A stretch of DNA of 64,000 nucleotides from positions 18,882 to 82,881 of the forward strand of contig CAJOEM010000004.1 of the NCBI GenBank assembly GCA_905233725.1, read 5' to 3'. The translations under genes were made by a program, and so were the position numbers. Origin of the DNA: an uncultured Synergistales bacterium. Its GTDB lineage: Bacteria; Synergistota; Synergistia; Synergistales; Aminobacteriaceae. Below are positions 18,901-26,007 of the stretch, piece by piece. A model generated the notes under the pieces. The model ran no database searches and was not told the origin of the DNA. It saw only the letters and a program-made list of their open reading frames with translations. How positions within the stretch are numbered: the stretch's first letter is position 1; every line of letters begins with the position of its first letter.

Positions 18901-19758
18901 CGTGATTGCTACACCGTTGAGTGCGATTGTCGTTGTAGTATTCGTTACGTGGAAAATCGCGCCCTTCGTATTCGTGATAGAGCCGTTCGTCATTGTGAAT
19001 TTCGAAGCTCCGTTTGAAGCATCGCCAGACATTGACTGATAGATCATGATAGCTTGATACGTCGTGTCTTGACCGTTCAGTTTGTTATGATTAGCACTTA
19101 ACTTAACATTGTTTAACGTGACAGAATTTCCGCCCTCGATTACAACACCCTGAGCAACATTCGAAGTCAAATCCGCGCCCGTTACAGTTATGGCTGCCGT
19201 TGAGTAAATCGCCGGTGAGCCAGTGCCGCTTGTAGTGAAAGTTCCGTCTGTAACGGTGATAGTTCCGCCGCCTTTGTCCGAACGAATCGCTGCAGAAGAA
19301 CCGCCCGAAGTCGTAACTTTTAAATTCGTAGCGTTAATAACTCCGCCGCCAGTTGCCATGATTCCGCCGGAATTGTTCTTCGTAGTGGTGATCGTAGCGT
19401 CAGAAATTGTGATCGTAGTTCCGTCGCCGCTGTTGCTTCCGTTGAGATTTCCGCCGTATGAGAACACAGCATTGCCGTAAGAGGCGTTGGAAGAAATGTT
19501 TGTCGATGAACCTGTGATCGTCAATTTAGCTCCGCTACTCGCACGAACAGCCGCGTTGGTACCCTGCCAATCATAGTTGTCACTCTGTCCCGAAACATCG
19601 CCTGTTTTTGTGACAGTTATGTTATTGTACGTTGCGTCACTTGTAACTGACAGAGCATTATTTCCAGCAGTCGTCGAGCTGTAATCAGCTGCCAAGCCCA
19701 CAGCACTCAGTGAGAGTACCAGAGCGATACAAAGCGCAATTCTGAGAAATTTTTTCAT
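15988..19758 (-). CDS. Large secreted beta-helix and carbohydrate-binding protein with Synergist-CTERM signal
   Basis: Cell-surface protein of 1256 aa. Residues 1-23 are a signal peptide (FLRIALCIALVLSLSAVGLA). Residues 25-400 are Ser/Thr/Gly/Asn-rich repeats with the periodicity of a right-handed beta-helix. A Gly/Pro/Met linker near 560-630 contains two copies of GGTSGDFGGQTPPDMP. Residues around 660-930 (GTYAISGKWNGQIWVDVG, VLNGVEVS, APDDGINVNEDYVSV, ADGIDSNGYI) resemble the Cthe_2159-type carbohydrate-binding beta-helix family. An Ig/cadherin-like segment follows (LPDGLTFRSSG, SGTPTSAGTFTF). The end, SSGCNAGF plus a hydrophobic helix and KRRSK, matches the Synergist-CTERM sorting signal. 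Probably an adhesin or glycan-binding protein; enzymatic activity is not evident. Confidence 0.75.
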   Translation of the reverse strand: MKKFLRIALCIALVLSLSAVGLAADYSSTTAGNNALSVTSDATYNNITVTKTGDVSGQSDNYDWQGTNAAVRASSGAKLTITGSSTNISSNASYGNAVFSYGGNLNGSNSGDGTTITISDATITTTKNNSGGIMATGGGVINATNLKVTTSGGSSAAIRSDKGGGTITVTDGTFTTSGTGSPAIYSTAAITVTGADLTSNVAQGVVIEGGNSVTLNNVKLSANHNKLNGQDTTYQAIMIYQSMSGDASNGASKFTMTNGSITNTKGAIFHVTNTTTTIALNGVAITNNDSTGAFLTATADSWGSSGSNGGQVTLNATDQTIAGNMIVDSVSSLNLNLSGSSTFTGAITSSTASTSSVRTSSNGGGNVTVTINSGSTWVMTGNSTVNTLTNNGSINYGSYTLTVGSQTYNASNPYSGGSSSSTDDSTTSTDISESYPDATVIVLKSDGTATVDGETVKDYGFVWHCEPSSSDEYYTLTSTDTQAYDEDGILTASGAESDDVYIAHDIRYLTSNADFTGATATTSGGDAEYVAYYDDSVLNAVSKDQDGVTISKLIFATLPAQMGMGGTPGGTPGEMGGIPGGTSGDFGGQTPPDMPSGDIGRNFPGGTSGDFGGQTPPDMPGNGGFPGGNGFRTSANTGNIAAFATMTHSAAEAYASPVLHIKEPGTYAISGKWNGQIWVDVGKKKKINLVLNGVEVSCDVGPAIVFYKAYECEPYDDEAADTAKEAAALTATASFDVEDLTIDDAGVIVEIASGTKNVFKGLNTPRMLEVTAKDSVTKIDGTDYKQQSKRYKLDGAFHSRRSMLISGDSTGSLSITSATYEGLDSEMHMTIIGGSIDVTAPDDGINVNEDYVSVFTLDSENNGSLSVTSTGADGIDSNGYIILQSGKLRIYTQSSSGPEGAIDALDELGSAGIYQSSAVDYQWGQASGNAGGQGGTGGPGGTQPGTVSGEPVFLTSSLPSGTVDTAYSATITAEGNVPLTWKCDSDDLPDGLTFRSSGVTATISGTPTSAGTFTFNVEITNQLGFVDKDFSITIVSASQSGEQPSIEVPSDTYQYSETPSSNLQTIFATDSEAVEYIADAIADQMGTAFPDDVTVSVLPNDAKGSTRALTNTEVEIFDRNNEDVLVVLETMKVSQNGIYYFKVPSTNLEVGESIRPHMLVSETASGNSMRNSSVTDESDNAVFVDDNGEIIDRVPAAKDVNIVSYMKANVTYTPVVTTVGTGSSYTGRHHSSGCNAGFSGLAMIALALCIMKRRSK

Positions 19759-19807
19759 GTAAACACATGCCTTTCTAAAGTAGTTTAAAGTAGTTTAATA
19801 AGTGACA

Positions 19808-19837
19808 ATTCTAACACAATCACACGTCCAGTTTCAA
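19808..19837 (-). promoter_or_regulatory. Sigma70-type promoter for the Synergist-CTERM protein
   Basis: On the minus strand TTGAAA (19837-19832), an 18-nt spacer and TAGAAT (19813-19808). It begins about 13 nt after the uvrB stop codon and leaves a leader of roughly 45 nt. Confidence 0.6.
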
Positions 19838-19849
19838 TCGCGAATATTG

Positions 19850-21853
19850 TTATCGTGACTTCAGTTCTTGTATCTTATCGCGTAAAACGGCAGCCAATTC
19901 AAAATCAAGTTTCTCAACAGCGCGCCACATCTCGGATTCAAGTTGCTTAATCGTAAGCGGAATATTTTCGAGTTGAGCTTGGGATTTTCGGGAAATAATT
20001 TTGCGTGTATCGTGGGAATTTGCGAATGCGTCGGCGAGTTCTGCTGGCAAAAGTTGCGTGACTTCTTTCGAGATGCTGCGTGGAGTTATGCCGTGAGACT
20101 TGTTGAAGGCGAGTTGTTTGTCGCGTCGTCGGCGAATTTCGGAAACTGCTCTGTTAATGCTGTCGGTGAGATTGTCAGCGTATAAAATCACTTTGCTGTC
20201 GATATTTCGCGCTGCACGTCCCATAATCTGAATCAGCGACCTATCCGAACGCAAATATCCTTCACGGTCAGCGTCAAGTATCGCAACGAGTGTGACTTCC
20301 GGCAAATCCATTCCCTCACGCAGCAAGTTTATCCCGACGAGAATATTCACAGAACCGATTCGCAAATCATGTATTAATTCCGCGCGTTCAAAAGTGTTCA
20401 GCTCCGAGTGAATGTACTGGACTTTGAATTTGTTCTCGCGCAGAAAGTCGGCTAAATCTTCGGAGGATTTCTTTGTGAGAGTCAGTACGAGTGCGCGCTG
20501 ATTCTTGGCTGTAATTTCGCGTAATCTTGCGATTAAGTCATCGATTTGAGAGATTGCTGGTCTGATTTCGATTTCTGGTTCAGGGATTCCGGTTGGTCTG
20601 ATAATTTGCTCGACGACGTTTTCACCGGAAACCTGCAATTCATAATCCGCTGGAGTTGCAGACACGAACACAGCTTGATAGATTCGCTTCTCGAACTCCT
20701 CCCAACGCAGCGGGCGATTATCCAGGCACGATGGCAATCTGAAGCCGTTCTCAACCAGAATATTTTTTCGCGCTCTGTCGCCGTTGAACATGCCTCGAAC
20801 TTGCGGCAGAGTTATGTGCGACTCGTCAACGAACATCAGGAAATTCTCGGGGAAAAAGTCAATTAGCGTTCCTGGTGGTTCACCGTGTTTGCGTCCGTCA
20901 AGATAGACTGAGTAATTTTCGATCCCGGAGCAGTAACCGGCTTCGTTCATCATTTCGAGATCGTAAATTGTGCGGGTTTTTATGCGTTGAGCTTCGACGA
21001 GTTTTCCTTCTGCGATGAATTTCTGCTCGATTTGTGAGAGTTCCTGGCGAATTAACGCTTCGGATTTCTTGATAGCGTCGGATTCTGTCACGTAATGTTG
21101 CGCGGGGAAAATTGACGCTTGAGTTATGCTTTTCAAAACATGTCCGCTGATTGGGTGAATTATTTTTATGTCCTCGATTTCGTCGTCGAAAAATATCACG
21201 CGAATACAGTCTTCTTCGTTGTATGCAGGGAAAATGTCAATCGTGTCGCCCCTGACTCTGAATTTGCCCGGTTCTGGAGTGAAGTCGCTGCGTTCGTAGT
21301 AATTCTCGACAAGTTTGCGAATGAAATCCGAGAGTTCGAGCTTGTCATGTCGCCTGAAGCTTATGATTGCGTTCTCGTAATTTTCGCGCTGACCCAATCC
21401 GTAAATACACGACACACTCGCCACGATTAAAACGTCGTCACGTTCGATCAGTGCTTTCGTAGCAGCAAGTCGCAAGCGTTCGATTCGCTCATTAACGGAA
21501 GCGTCCTTCTCGATGTAAATGTCGCTCTGAGGAATGTATGCTTCTGGCTGATAATAATCGTAATAACTCACGAAATAATGCACGGCGTTCTCGGGAAAGA
21601 AGCTCTTGAACTCGGAATACAACTGTGCTGCGAGAGTTTTGTTGTGTGCCAGGACGAGTGTTGGGCGATTGATTTTCGCGATGACGTTTGCCATTGTGAA
21701 AGTTTTTCCGCTGCCTGTAACGCCCATGAGAGTTTGGAATTTGTGATTTTGCGAGATGCTGTTGACGAGTGAATCTATCGCTTGAGGCTGGTCACCTGAT
21801 GGAGAAAATTCTGAGTGTAATATGAAGTCTTTGTGTTCGAGTTTTCTGATCAT
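19850..21853 (-). CDS. uvrB: Excinuclease ABC subunit B
   Basis: DNA damage-verification helicase of nucleotide excision repair (667 aa, full length). Visible: Walker A GVTGSGKTFTMAN near residue 44, the damage-probing beta-hairpin FVSYYDYYQPEAYIPQSD, Walker B-type FVDESHITLPQ, helicase motifs FVSATPADYE, LLREGMDLPEV and QIMGRAARN, and the C-terminal UVR domain (KQLESEMWRAVEKLDFELAA) that contacts UvrC. The start is ATG 21853; no Shine-Dalgarno is obvious. Neither uvrA nor uvrC is in the window. Its own promoter could not be placed with confidence. Confidence 0.96.
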   Translation of the reverse strand: MIRKLEHKDFILHSEFSPSGDQPQAIDSLVNSISQNHKFQTLMGVTGSGKTFTMANVIAKINRPTLVLAHNKTLAAQLYSEFKSFFPENAVHYFVSYYDYYQPEAYIPQSDIYIEKDASVNERIERLRLAATKALIERDDVLIVASVSCIYGLGQRENYENAIISFRRHDKLELSDFIRKLVENYYERSDFTPEPGKFRVRGDTIDIFPAYNEEDCIRVIFFDDEIEDIKIIHPISGHVLKSITQASIFPAQHYVTESDAIKKSEALIRQELSQIEQKFIAEGKLVEAQRIKTRTIYDLEMMNEAGYCSGIENYSVYLDGRKHGEPPGTLIDFFPENFLMFVDESHITLPQVRGMFNGDRARKNILVENGFRLPSCLDNRPLRWEEFEKRIYQAVFVSATPADYELQVSGENVVEQIIRPTGIPEPEIEIRPAISQIDDLIARLREITAKNQRALVLTLTKKSSEDLADFLRENKFKVQYIHSELNTFERAELIHDLRIGSVNILVGINLLREGMDLPEVTLVAILDADREGYLRSDRSLIQIMGRAARNIDSKVILYADNLTDSINRAVSEIRRRRDKQLAFNKSHGITPRSISKEVTQLLPAELADAFANSHDTRKIISRKSQAQLENIPLTIKQLESEMWRAVEKLDFELAAVLRDKIQELKSR

Positions 21854-22019
21854 GTTCGTGTTATATATATATTATGTTTGTGAAAAAGTGTTACGATTTA
21901 GCAATTTTTAGCATTTTTGAATCAGATTCGTTTTTTGCAAAAATCGTGCAAATTTTTCGTGGGCTAAATTGAGCTTGTGAAAGCGTTTAAGAGGGCAAAA
22001 TCTGTAGCTGTAAATGTAG

Positions 22020-22069
22020 CTGTAAAAATCAAAATCTCTCTCGCGATTCGTGTGATCACAAGAGAGATT
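22020..22069 (-). terminator. Rho-independent terminator after the MacB-like permease gene
   Basis: AATCTCTCT pairs over 9 bp with AGAGAGATT around a 19-nt loop; on the minus strand it runs into TTGATTTTT. Confidence 0.7.
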
Positions 22070-22094
22070 CTCACTGCGCATATTATATCACAGA

Positions 22095-23318
22095 TCAGTC
22101 CGTTCGCAACGCATCAATCGGGTCAAGATTCGAAGCTTTCCACGCAGGCCAGAAGCCAAAAAACACTCCGACAATCGCCGAGAAGCCTACTGCGATAATA
22201 ATCGACTGCATTGATATTACCGTTGCCCATGAGAATATTTCTGTTACGGCTTTCGACACAGCAATTCCGCCAGTGATTCCGATCGCGCCGCCGAGTAATG
22301 ATAATACGACAGCCTCGGTCAAGAATTGCACACGAACATTCGCAGGTCTTGCACCGACAGCCATTCTGATGCCGATTTCACGAGTTCTTTCGCTAACGGA
22401 GACAAGCATTATATTCATGATACCGATTCCGCCAACCAGAAGCGAGATTGACGCAACTGCCCCGAGTAACATACTCATGACGTTCGCAGTTTGTGCAGCG
22501 TTTTCCATAGCTTGAGTCAGATTTCGAATGTCAAAGTCATTGGGAACGCCTTCGGTTAATTTGTGTCGCTGTCGGAGAATTGCTGTCATTTCGGATTGAG
22601 CTGATGTTAGAGAATTTCGATCTTTCGCCTGAATATTCACGCGCCTGACACTGTCAACTCTTCCGCCGCCCATTCGCACAAGCCTTCGCAACGCTGTCGT
22701 AACCGGTACGATTATAACGTCGTCCTGATCTTGCCCCCAGGAATTTGCGCCTTTGGGTTTCGTTGTGCCGATTACACGAAATGGAACGCTCTTGATGCGA
22801 ATCACTGAGTCGATTGGGTCTGAGTATCCGAATAATTCTTTCGCGACGGTTTGACCAAGAATGCAGACTTTCGCAGCAGATTTCACGTCCGCTTCGGTGA
22901 AACATTCGCCCGATTGCATTTCCCAAGTGCGTGCCGGCAAAATATCCGGAGTGCTTCCCAAAATGCTTGTGTTCCAGTTGCTGTTGCCGTAAATGACTTG
23001 TGCGCTTGCATTGACTTCCGGAGCAACACGTGCGATTGAGAAACTTTCCTGAGCGATTGCGTCACAGTCGCTTAGAGTGATGGAATTTCCCGAACCCGCT
23101 GCGCCTCTCGCACCCGTGCTGTTAGGAGGAGCCGGCATAAGTATAAGAAGATTTGCGCCGAATCCGGAAACGAAACTGTCAACTTGCTGAGCAGCCCCGC
23201 GTCCAATAGCTACCATTGTGATGACCGCGCCGACACCGATTATGATCCCCAACATGGTCAAGATTGATCTCGTGCGATTGCCTAGTAATGATCTCAAAGC
23301 TGTTTTTACGATTTCCAT
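22095..23318 (-). CDS. MacB/FtsX-type ABC transporter permease
   Basis: Inner membrane permease (407 aa) of the MacB family. Residues 1-40 hold the first membrane helix (RTRSILTMLGIIIGVGAVIT); about 200 residues of periplasmic MacB core domain follow (VSGFGANLLILMP near the start); the C-terminal FtsX domain has three helices and the signature VSERTREIGIRMAVGARP. Such permeases move lipoproteins, peptides or macrolides together with a separate or fused ATPase and a membrane-fusion partner. Neither an ATPase nor a fusion protein is adjacent, so the partners must be elsewhere or further upstream. ATG 23318 matches the family start but lacks a close Shine-Dalgarno. Confidence 0.88.
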   Translation of the reverse strand: MEIVKTALRSLLGNRTRSILTMLGIIIGVGAVITMVAIGRGAAQQVDSFVSGFGANLLILMPAPPNSTGARGAAGSGNSITLSDCDAIAQESFSIARVAPEVNASAQVIYGNSNWNTSILGSTPDILPARTWEMQSGECFTEADVKSAAKVCILGQTVAKELFGYSDPIDSVIRIKSVPFRVIGTTKPKGANSWGQDQDDVIIVPVTTALRRLVRMGGGRVDSVRRVNIQAKDRNSLTSAQSEMTAILRQRHKLTEGVPNDFDIRNLTQAMENAAQTANVMSMLLGAVASISLLVGGIGIMNIMLVSVSERTREIGIRMAVGARPANVRVQFLTEAVVLSLLGGAIGITGGIAVSKAVTEIFSWATVISMQSIIIAVGFSAIVGVFFGFWPAWKASNLDPIDALRTD

Positions 23319-23436
23319 TTTGATTTAATTCGACTTGATTTGAAGTGTGAAATTCCTTTCGTAATATTAAGATATTAAGCGTGAATATTCTAGCGCAAAT
23401 TCGCAATTCAAACGTGAAAATTTCGCGGAGAATTTT

Positions 23437-23445
23437 TGCTATAAT
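23437..23445 (+). promoter_or_regulatory. Extended -10 promoter for the partner-switch/ABC operon
   Basis: TGC-TATAAT is a perfect extended -10 element, 26 nt before the Shine-Dalgarno AAGGAG of the first gene at 23490. No clear -35. Confidence 0.55.
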
Positions 23446-23489
23446 ATCTCGAAATATATTTTTTGTGCAAAAGGAGAATATTTTCGAAA

Positions 23490-23975
23490 ATGGAATCAGT
23501 TGCATTTAGTAGAACGTACAGAGTTGCAATTAGAAGTTTTTACAAGCATATCGCACTCATGCTATTGGTTTTCGTGTGTGCGTGCGTTATCAGCTGGAAA
23601 GCTTTGCTCGGTGCGTCGATAACTTGGGGGGCTGCGTTGATATTGATCTTGGCAATCTTTGCTAATATTCTCATGAAGCGCGCGTCCGAGAAATTAACTC
23701 TGCGTGATAATGAACATGAGAAGGAAATTGCATACGAAACCGGATTCGCAAACACTCGTTCAGTTGAGATTGAGCTTGGGAATATTAAGCACATCGAAGT
23801 TGAACAGAACGTGTTGCAGAAATTACTCGGTATCGGCGACATGAAAATCGCAAGTTCCGGCACAAGTGAGAACGAAATCCATATCAGGAACATTCCCAAT
23901 CCGTACGTAGTTCGCAACGAAATTCAGGAACACACGAGAAAATATAGTTACGCGAATCGGGTTGTTAATCAATGA
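23490..23975 (+). CDS. Membrane protein with bacterial PH (YdbS/DUF304-like) domain
   Basis: Small membrane protein (161 aa from ATG 23490, preceded by AAGGAG 13 nt upstream; a longer TTG-started form would place that site inside the gene). Two adjacent hydrophobic helices at about residues 20-60 are followed by a beta-rich domain (KLTLRDNEHEKEIAYETGF, then ELGNIKHIEVEQNVLQKLLG) of the membrane-flanked bPH2 type, ending with IRNIPNPYVVRNEI. Function of such proteins is poorly defined. It is the first gene of the operon and its stop overlaps the next start by ATGA, so it belongs to the system. Confidence 0.7.
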   Translation: MESVAFSRTYRVAIRSFYKHIALMLLVFVCACVISWKALLGASITWGAALILILAIFANILMKRASEKLTLRDNEHEKEIAYETGFANTRSVEIELGNIKHIEVEQNVLQKLLGIGDMKIASSGTSENEIHIRNIPNPYVVRNEIQEHTRKYSYANRVVNQ

Positions 23976-24604
23976 GCCAATCTGAGAGAATTACAATTTC
24001 GAATGACGGCACGGGCATGAATCAGGCTCTGGAATTGACGCGCAAAATTGCAGATTCTTCAGGACTTGCTGGGCGTGAGAATTTTCACCTGTGCTTGTTG
24101 TCGGAGGAATTGCTTAGCATGGTTCGTGCGATTGTCGGGAAATTTTCGGCTGAGTTCTGGATTGAGTCTGAGAATCGGGATTTTCGCATTAGGCTTGAGG
24201 CTCGCGGAAAAGTTGATTACGCGCAGAAGCAGGATTTGATTTCGGTTTCGACGCGCGGGAAAAATTCGTCATCGTTCGGAATTATGGACAAAGTTCGCGA
24301 AATGCTCGAAGGCTTCACGTATAACATGGAAGAGAGTTTCAAATTCCAGACTGAGTATGGCTCGGGATTTCTGGATTACGGCACGCTGGGAATGACCGGT
24401 GCGGAAATTTCGCAGGCAGTCTATTCGTGGTCAATGCAGAAGTACAAACAGAGCATCTCGGATTTGAACGCAAATTCTCAGGACGAAGCTGCGTCTGAAG
24501 CATGGGACGAGCTTGAGAAGTCGATAATTGCGAACATAGCAGACGATGTGCAAATTGGTGTGAAAAATAACGTGATAAATGTCACGATTTTGAAAAAATT
24601 TTAG
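23972..24604 (+). CDS. Degenerate GHKL (HATPase)-like protein of a partner-switch cassette
   Basis: Cytoplasmic protein of 210 aa. The stretch SGLAGRENFHLCLLSEELLS, followed by MVRAIVGKF, lines up in shape with the N-box helix of the RsbW-type kinase encoded at 27662 (EELFANVANYAY), but the Asn is missing. No DxGxG motif is visible; a GKNSSSFGIMDKVREML segment may stand for the later ATP-lid region. So it probably has the GHKL fold but not normal ATP chemistry, and could act as an adaptor or sensor. The C-terminal 100 residues (TEYGSGFLDYGTLGMTG on) are unlike anything I recognise. It starts inside the PH gene's stop (ATGA) and precedes the STAS gene by 14 nt. Confidence 0.55.
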   Translation: MSQSERITISNDGTGMNQALELTRKIADSSGLAGRENFHLCLLSEELLSMVRAIVGKFSAEFWIESENRDFRIRLEARGKVDYAQKQDLISVSTRGKNSSSFGIMDKVREMLEGFTYNMEESFKFQTEYGSGFLDYGTLGMTGAEISQAVYSWSMQKYKQSISDLNANSQDEAASEAWDELEKSIIANIADDVQIGVKNNVINVTILKKF

Positions 24605-24618
24605 GAGGCAGTTTTAAA

Positions 24619-24912
24619 ATGGAAATTCGCAAAGATATGAAGGGTTCGGAATTAACGGTTGCACTTGAGGGCAGACTCGACACGACTACAGCACCTCAGC
24701 TTGAGACTGAGCTGGGAGATTTGCCGGGTGTTAAGACGCTTGTGATCGACATGGAGAAGCTTGTGTATATTTCATCAGCAGGCTTGCGAGTTTTGCTCAA
24801 GGCTCAGAAGCTCATGAACAAACAGGGAGCAATGACGATTAAGAACGTCAGTCAGGAGATTCGCGATATTTTTGAAGTCACGGGCTTTAATGAAATTCTG
24901 AATATCGAGTAG
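24619..24912 (+). CDS. STAS-domain anti-sigma factor antagonist (SpoIIAA/RsbV-like)
   Basis: Single STAS domain (97 aa), the phosphorylatable switch protein of partner-switching systems. LTVALEGRLDTTTAPQLE is the domain's first strand-helix pair; LVYISSAGLRVLL carries the candidate phosphoserine (Ser52 or Ser53); the end (FEVTGFNEILNI) is typical. In known systems the unphosphorylated form binds a GHKL kinase and releases that kinase's target. It has a strong AGGAGG. The kinase is probably the product of 27662 and the phosphatase that of 25989, both downstream in the same operon. Confidence 0.92.
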   Translation: MEIRKDMKGSELTVALEGRLDTTTAPQLETELGDLPGVKTLVIDMEKLVYISSAGLRVLLKAQKLMNKQGAMTIKNVSQEIRDIFEVTGFNEILNIE

Positions 24913-24915
24913 ATT

Positions 24916-26007
24916 TTGCGTAATCTATTATTTGACGTTGCGCGAGGATTAGCGATAGTTCTCGTTGCAATTTTTCACATAGTTTACAGGACAGAGAACG
25001 GAACAGCCGATATATTCTTGAAGGAATCTATTTGGCTGGTAATTCCGTTTTTTTTCATAGTATCGGGATATTTCACAAATGTGAGTGCCGGGAATCTTTT
25101 GCGAGACGCGATTAACAGGCTCAAGAGATTGTTATTTCCGGCGGTTTTGTGTAGCGTGGCTGTGCTGATATTGCTCGGGATTTACTGCGCGATTTTTCAC
25201 GCCTATGATTTTCGGGCTTGGTCACTTGATGTGATTGCTACGTATTTGAGGCCGGAGTTTTTCAGAAAGATTCCGGCTTTTGCGCGTTATGATTTGATAA
25301 ACGCACTGGTATTTGATCTTGTGTCGCCGGTGTGGTTTGTCTGGACGATGGCGCTGACGATTCCGGTTTTCTACACGTGTGCAAGACTCGTGAATTTGCG
25401 GAAATTTTGGCAAGTGGCGATTATTTGCGCAATTTTGCTTGCGTTGACGTTCGGATTGTACGATTATCGCAATGATTTCTCGTGGAGTTTGATAATTGTT
25501 CCGGTTTATGCTGCGATCATGATTTTCACGAGATATTTGCGTGAAGCCGGACTCGTCGAGAAAATTCTGGCTTACAAGAACGCGTATATATTTGCAGTAT
25601 TTGCGTTTGCTGTTCACGGAGCGATGTTCAAGACCTGGGGTTCGTCGAATATTTTCATGAACGAAATCGGAACGGTTGGGAAATTCAGTGTGTTCGCGTT
25701 TTTTGTGCAGGTATTTGTCGGAGCCTACGTGCTGTTGATATTCTGCGAGTTTCTGTGTTGCGTGAGATATTTGCGGAAGTTCTTGAGATTTGTCGGGAGA
25801 AATTCGCTGTATTTCCTGTTGATGCACAGATTTTTCGCGGCGATATTCTCGGATTTGGTGGGATCATATATCAAGTCCGGCGCTAACTGGTACGTGGAAT
25901 TTTCCGGCGAAGTTTTCGTGAAATCGTTCGTTGCGTTTGTTTTGTCGATGATATGCTGCTCAGTTGTCGTGAAGTTTTGTGAGGGAAAATGTTTAGTAAA
26001 TTGCTGA
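24916..26007 (+). CDS. Acyltransferase-3 family membrane protein
   Basis: Integral membrane O-acyltransferase (363 aa, about 10 helices). The N-terminus has the family catalytic pattern with Asp, Arg and His in LLFDVARGLAIVLVAIFHI, then IPFFFIVSGYF and the conserved PVWFVWTMAL. Members acetylate or acylate sugars, peptidoglycan or lipids at the membrane. The start is TTG 24916, four bases after the STAS stop, so it is probably translationally coupled; the last 19 nt overlap the PP2C gene. Its position between the STAS and PP2C genes is unusual and ties surface modification to the switch. Substrate unknown. Confidence 0.8.
   Translation: MRNLLFDVARGLAIVLVAIFHIVYRTENGTADIFLKESIWLVIPFFFIVSGYFTNVSAGNLLRDAINRLKRLLFPAVLCSVAVLILLGIYCAIFHAYDFRAWSLDVIATYLRPEFFRKIPAFARYDLINALVFDLVSPVWFVWTMALTIPVFYTCARLVNLRKFWQVAIICAILLALTFGLYDYRNDFSWSLIIVPVYAAIMIFTRYLREAGLVEKILAYKNAYIFAVFAFAVHGAMFKTWGSSNIFMNEIGTVGKFSVFAFFVQVFVGAYVLLIFCEFLCCVRYLRKFLRFVGRNSLYFLLMHRFFAAIFSDLVGSYIKSGANWYVEFSGEVFVKSFVAFVLSMICCSVVVKFCEGKCLVNC

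Noticed and set aside
22095-23318. Full MacAB efflux system
   Set aside because: Only the permease is present; no ATPase domain or membrane-fusion gene is adjacent.
25222-25827. 201-codon minus-strand frame inside the acyltransferase gene
   Set aside because: Arg/Gln/His-rich antisense shadow without a ribosome site or family resemblance.
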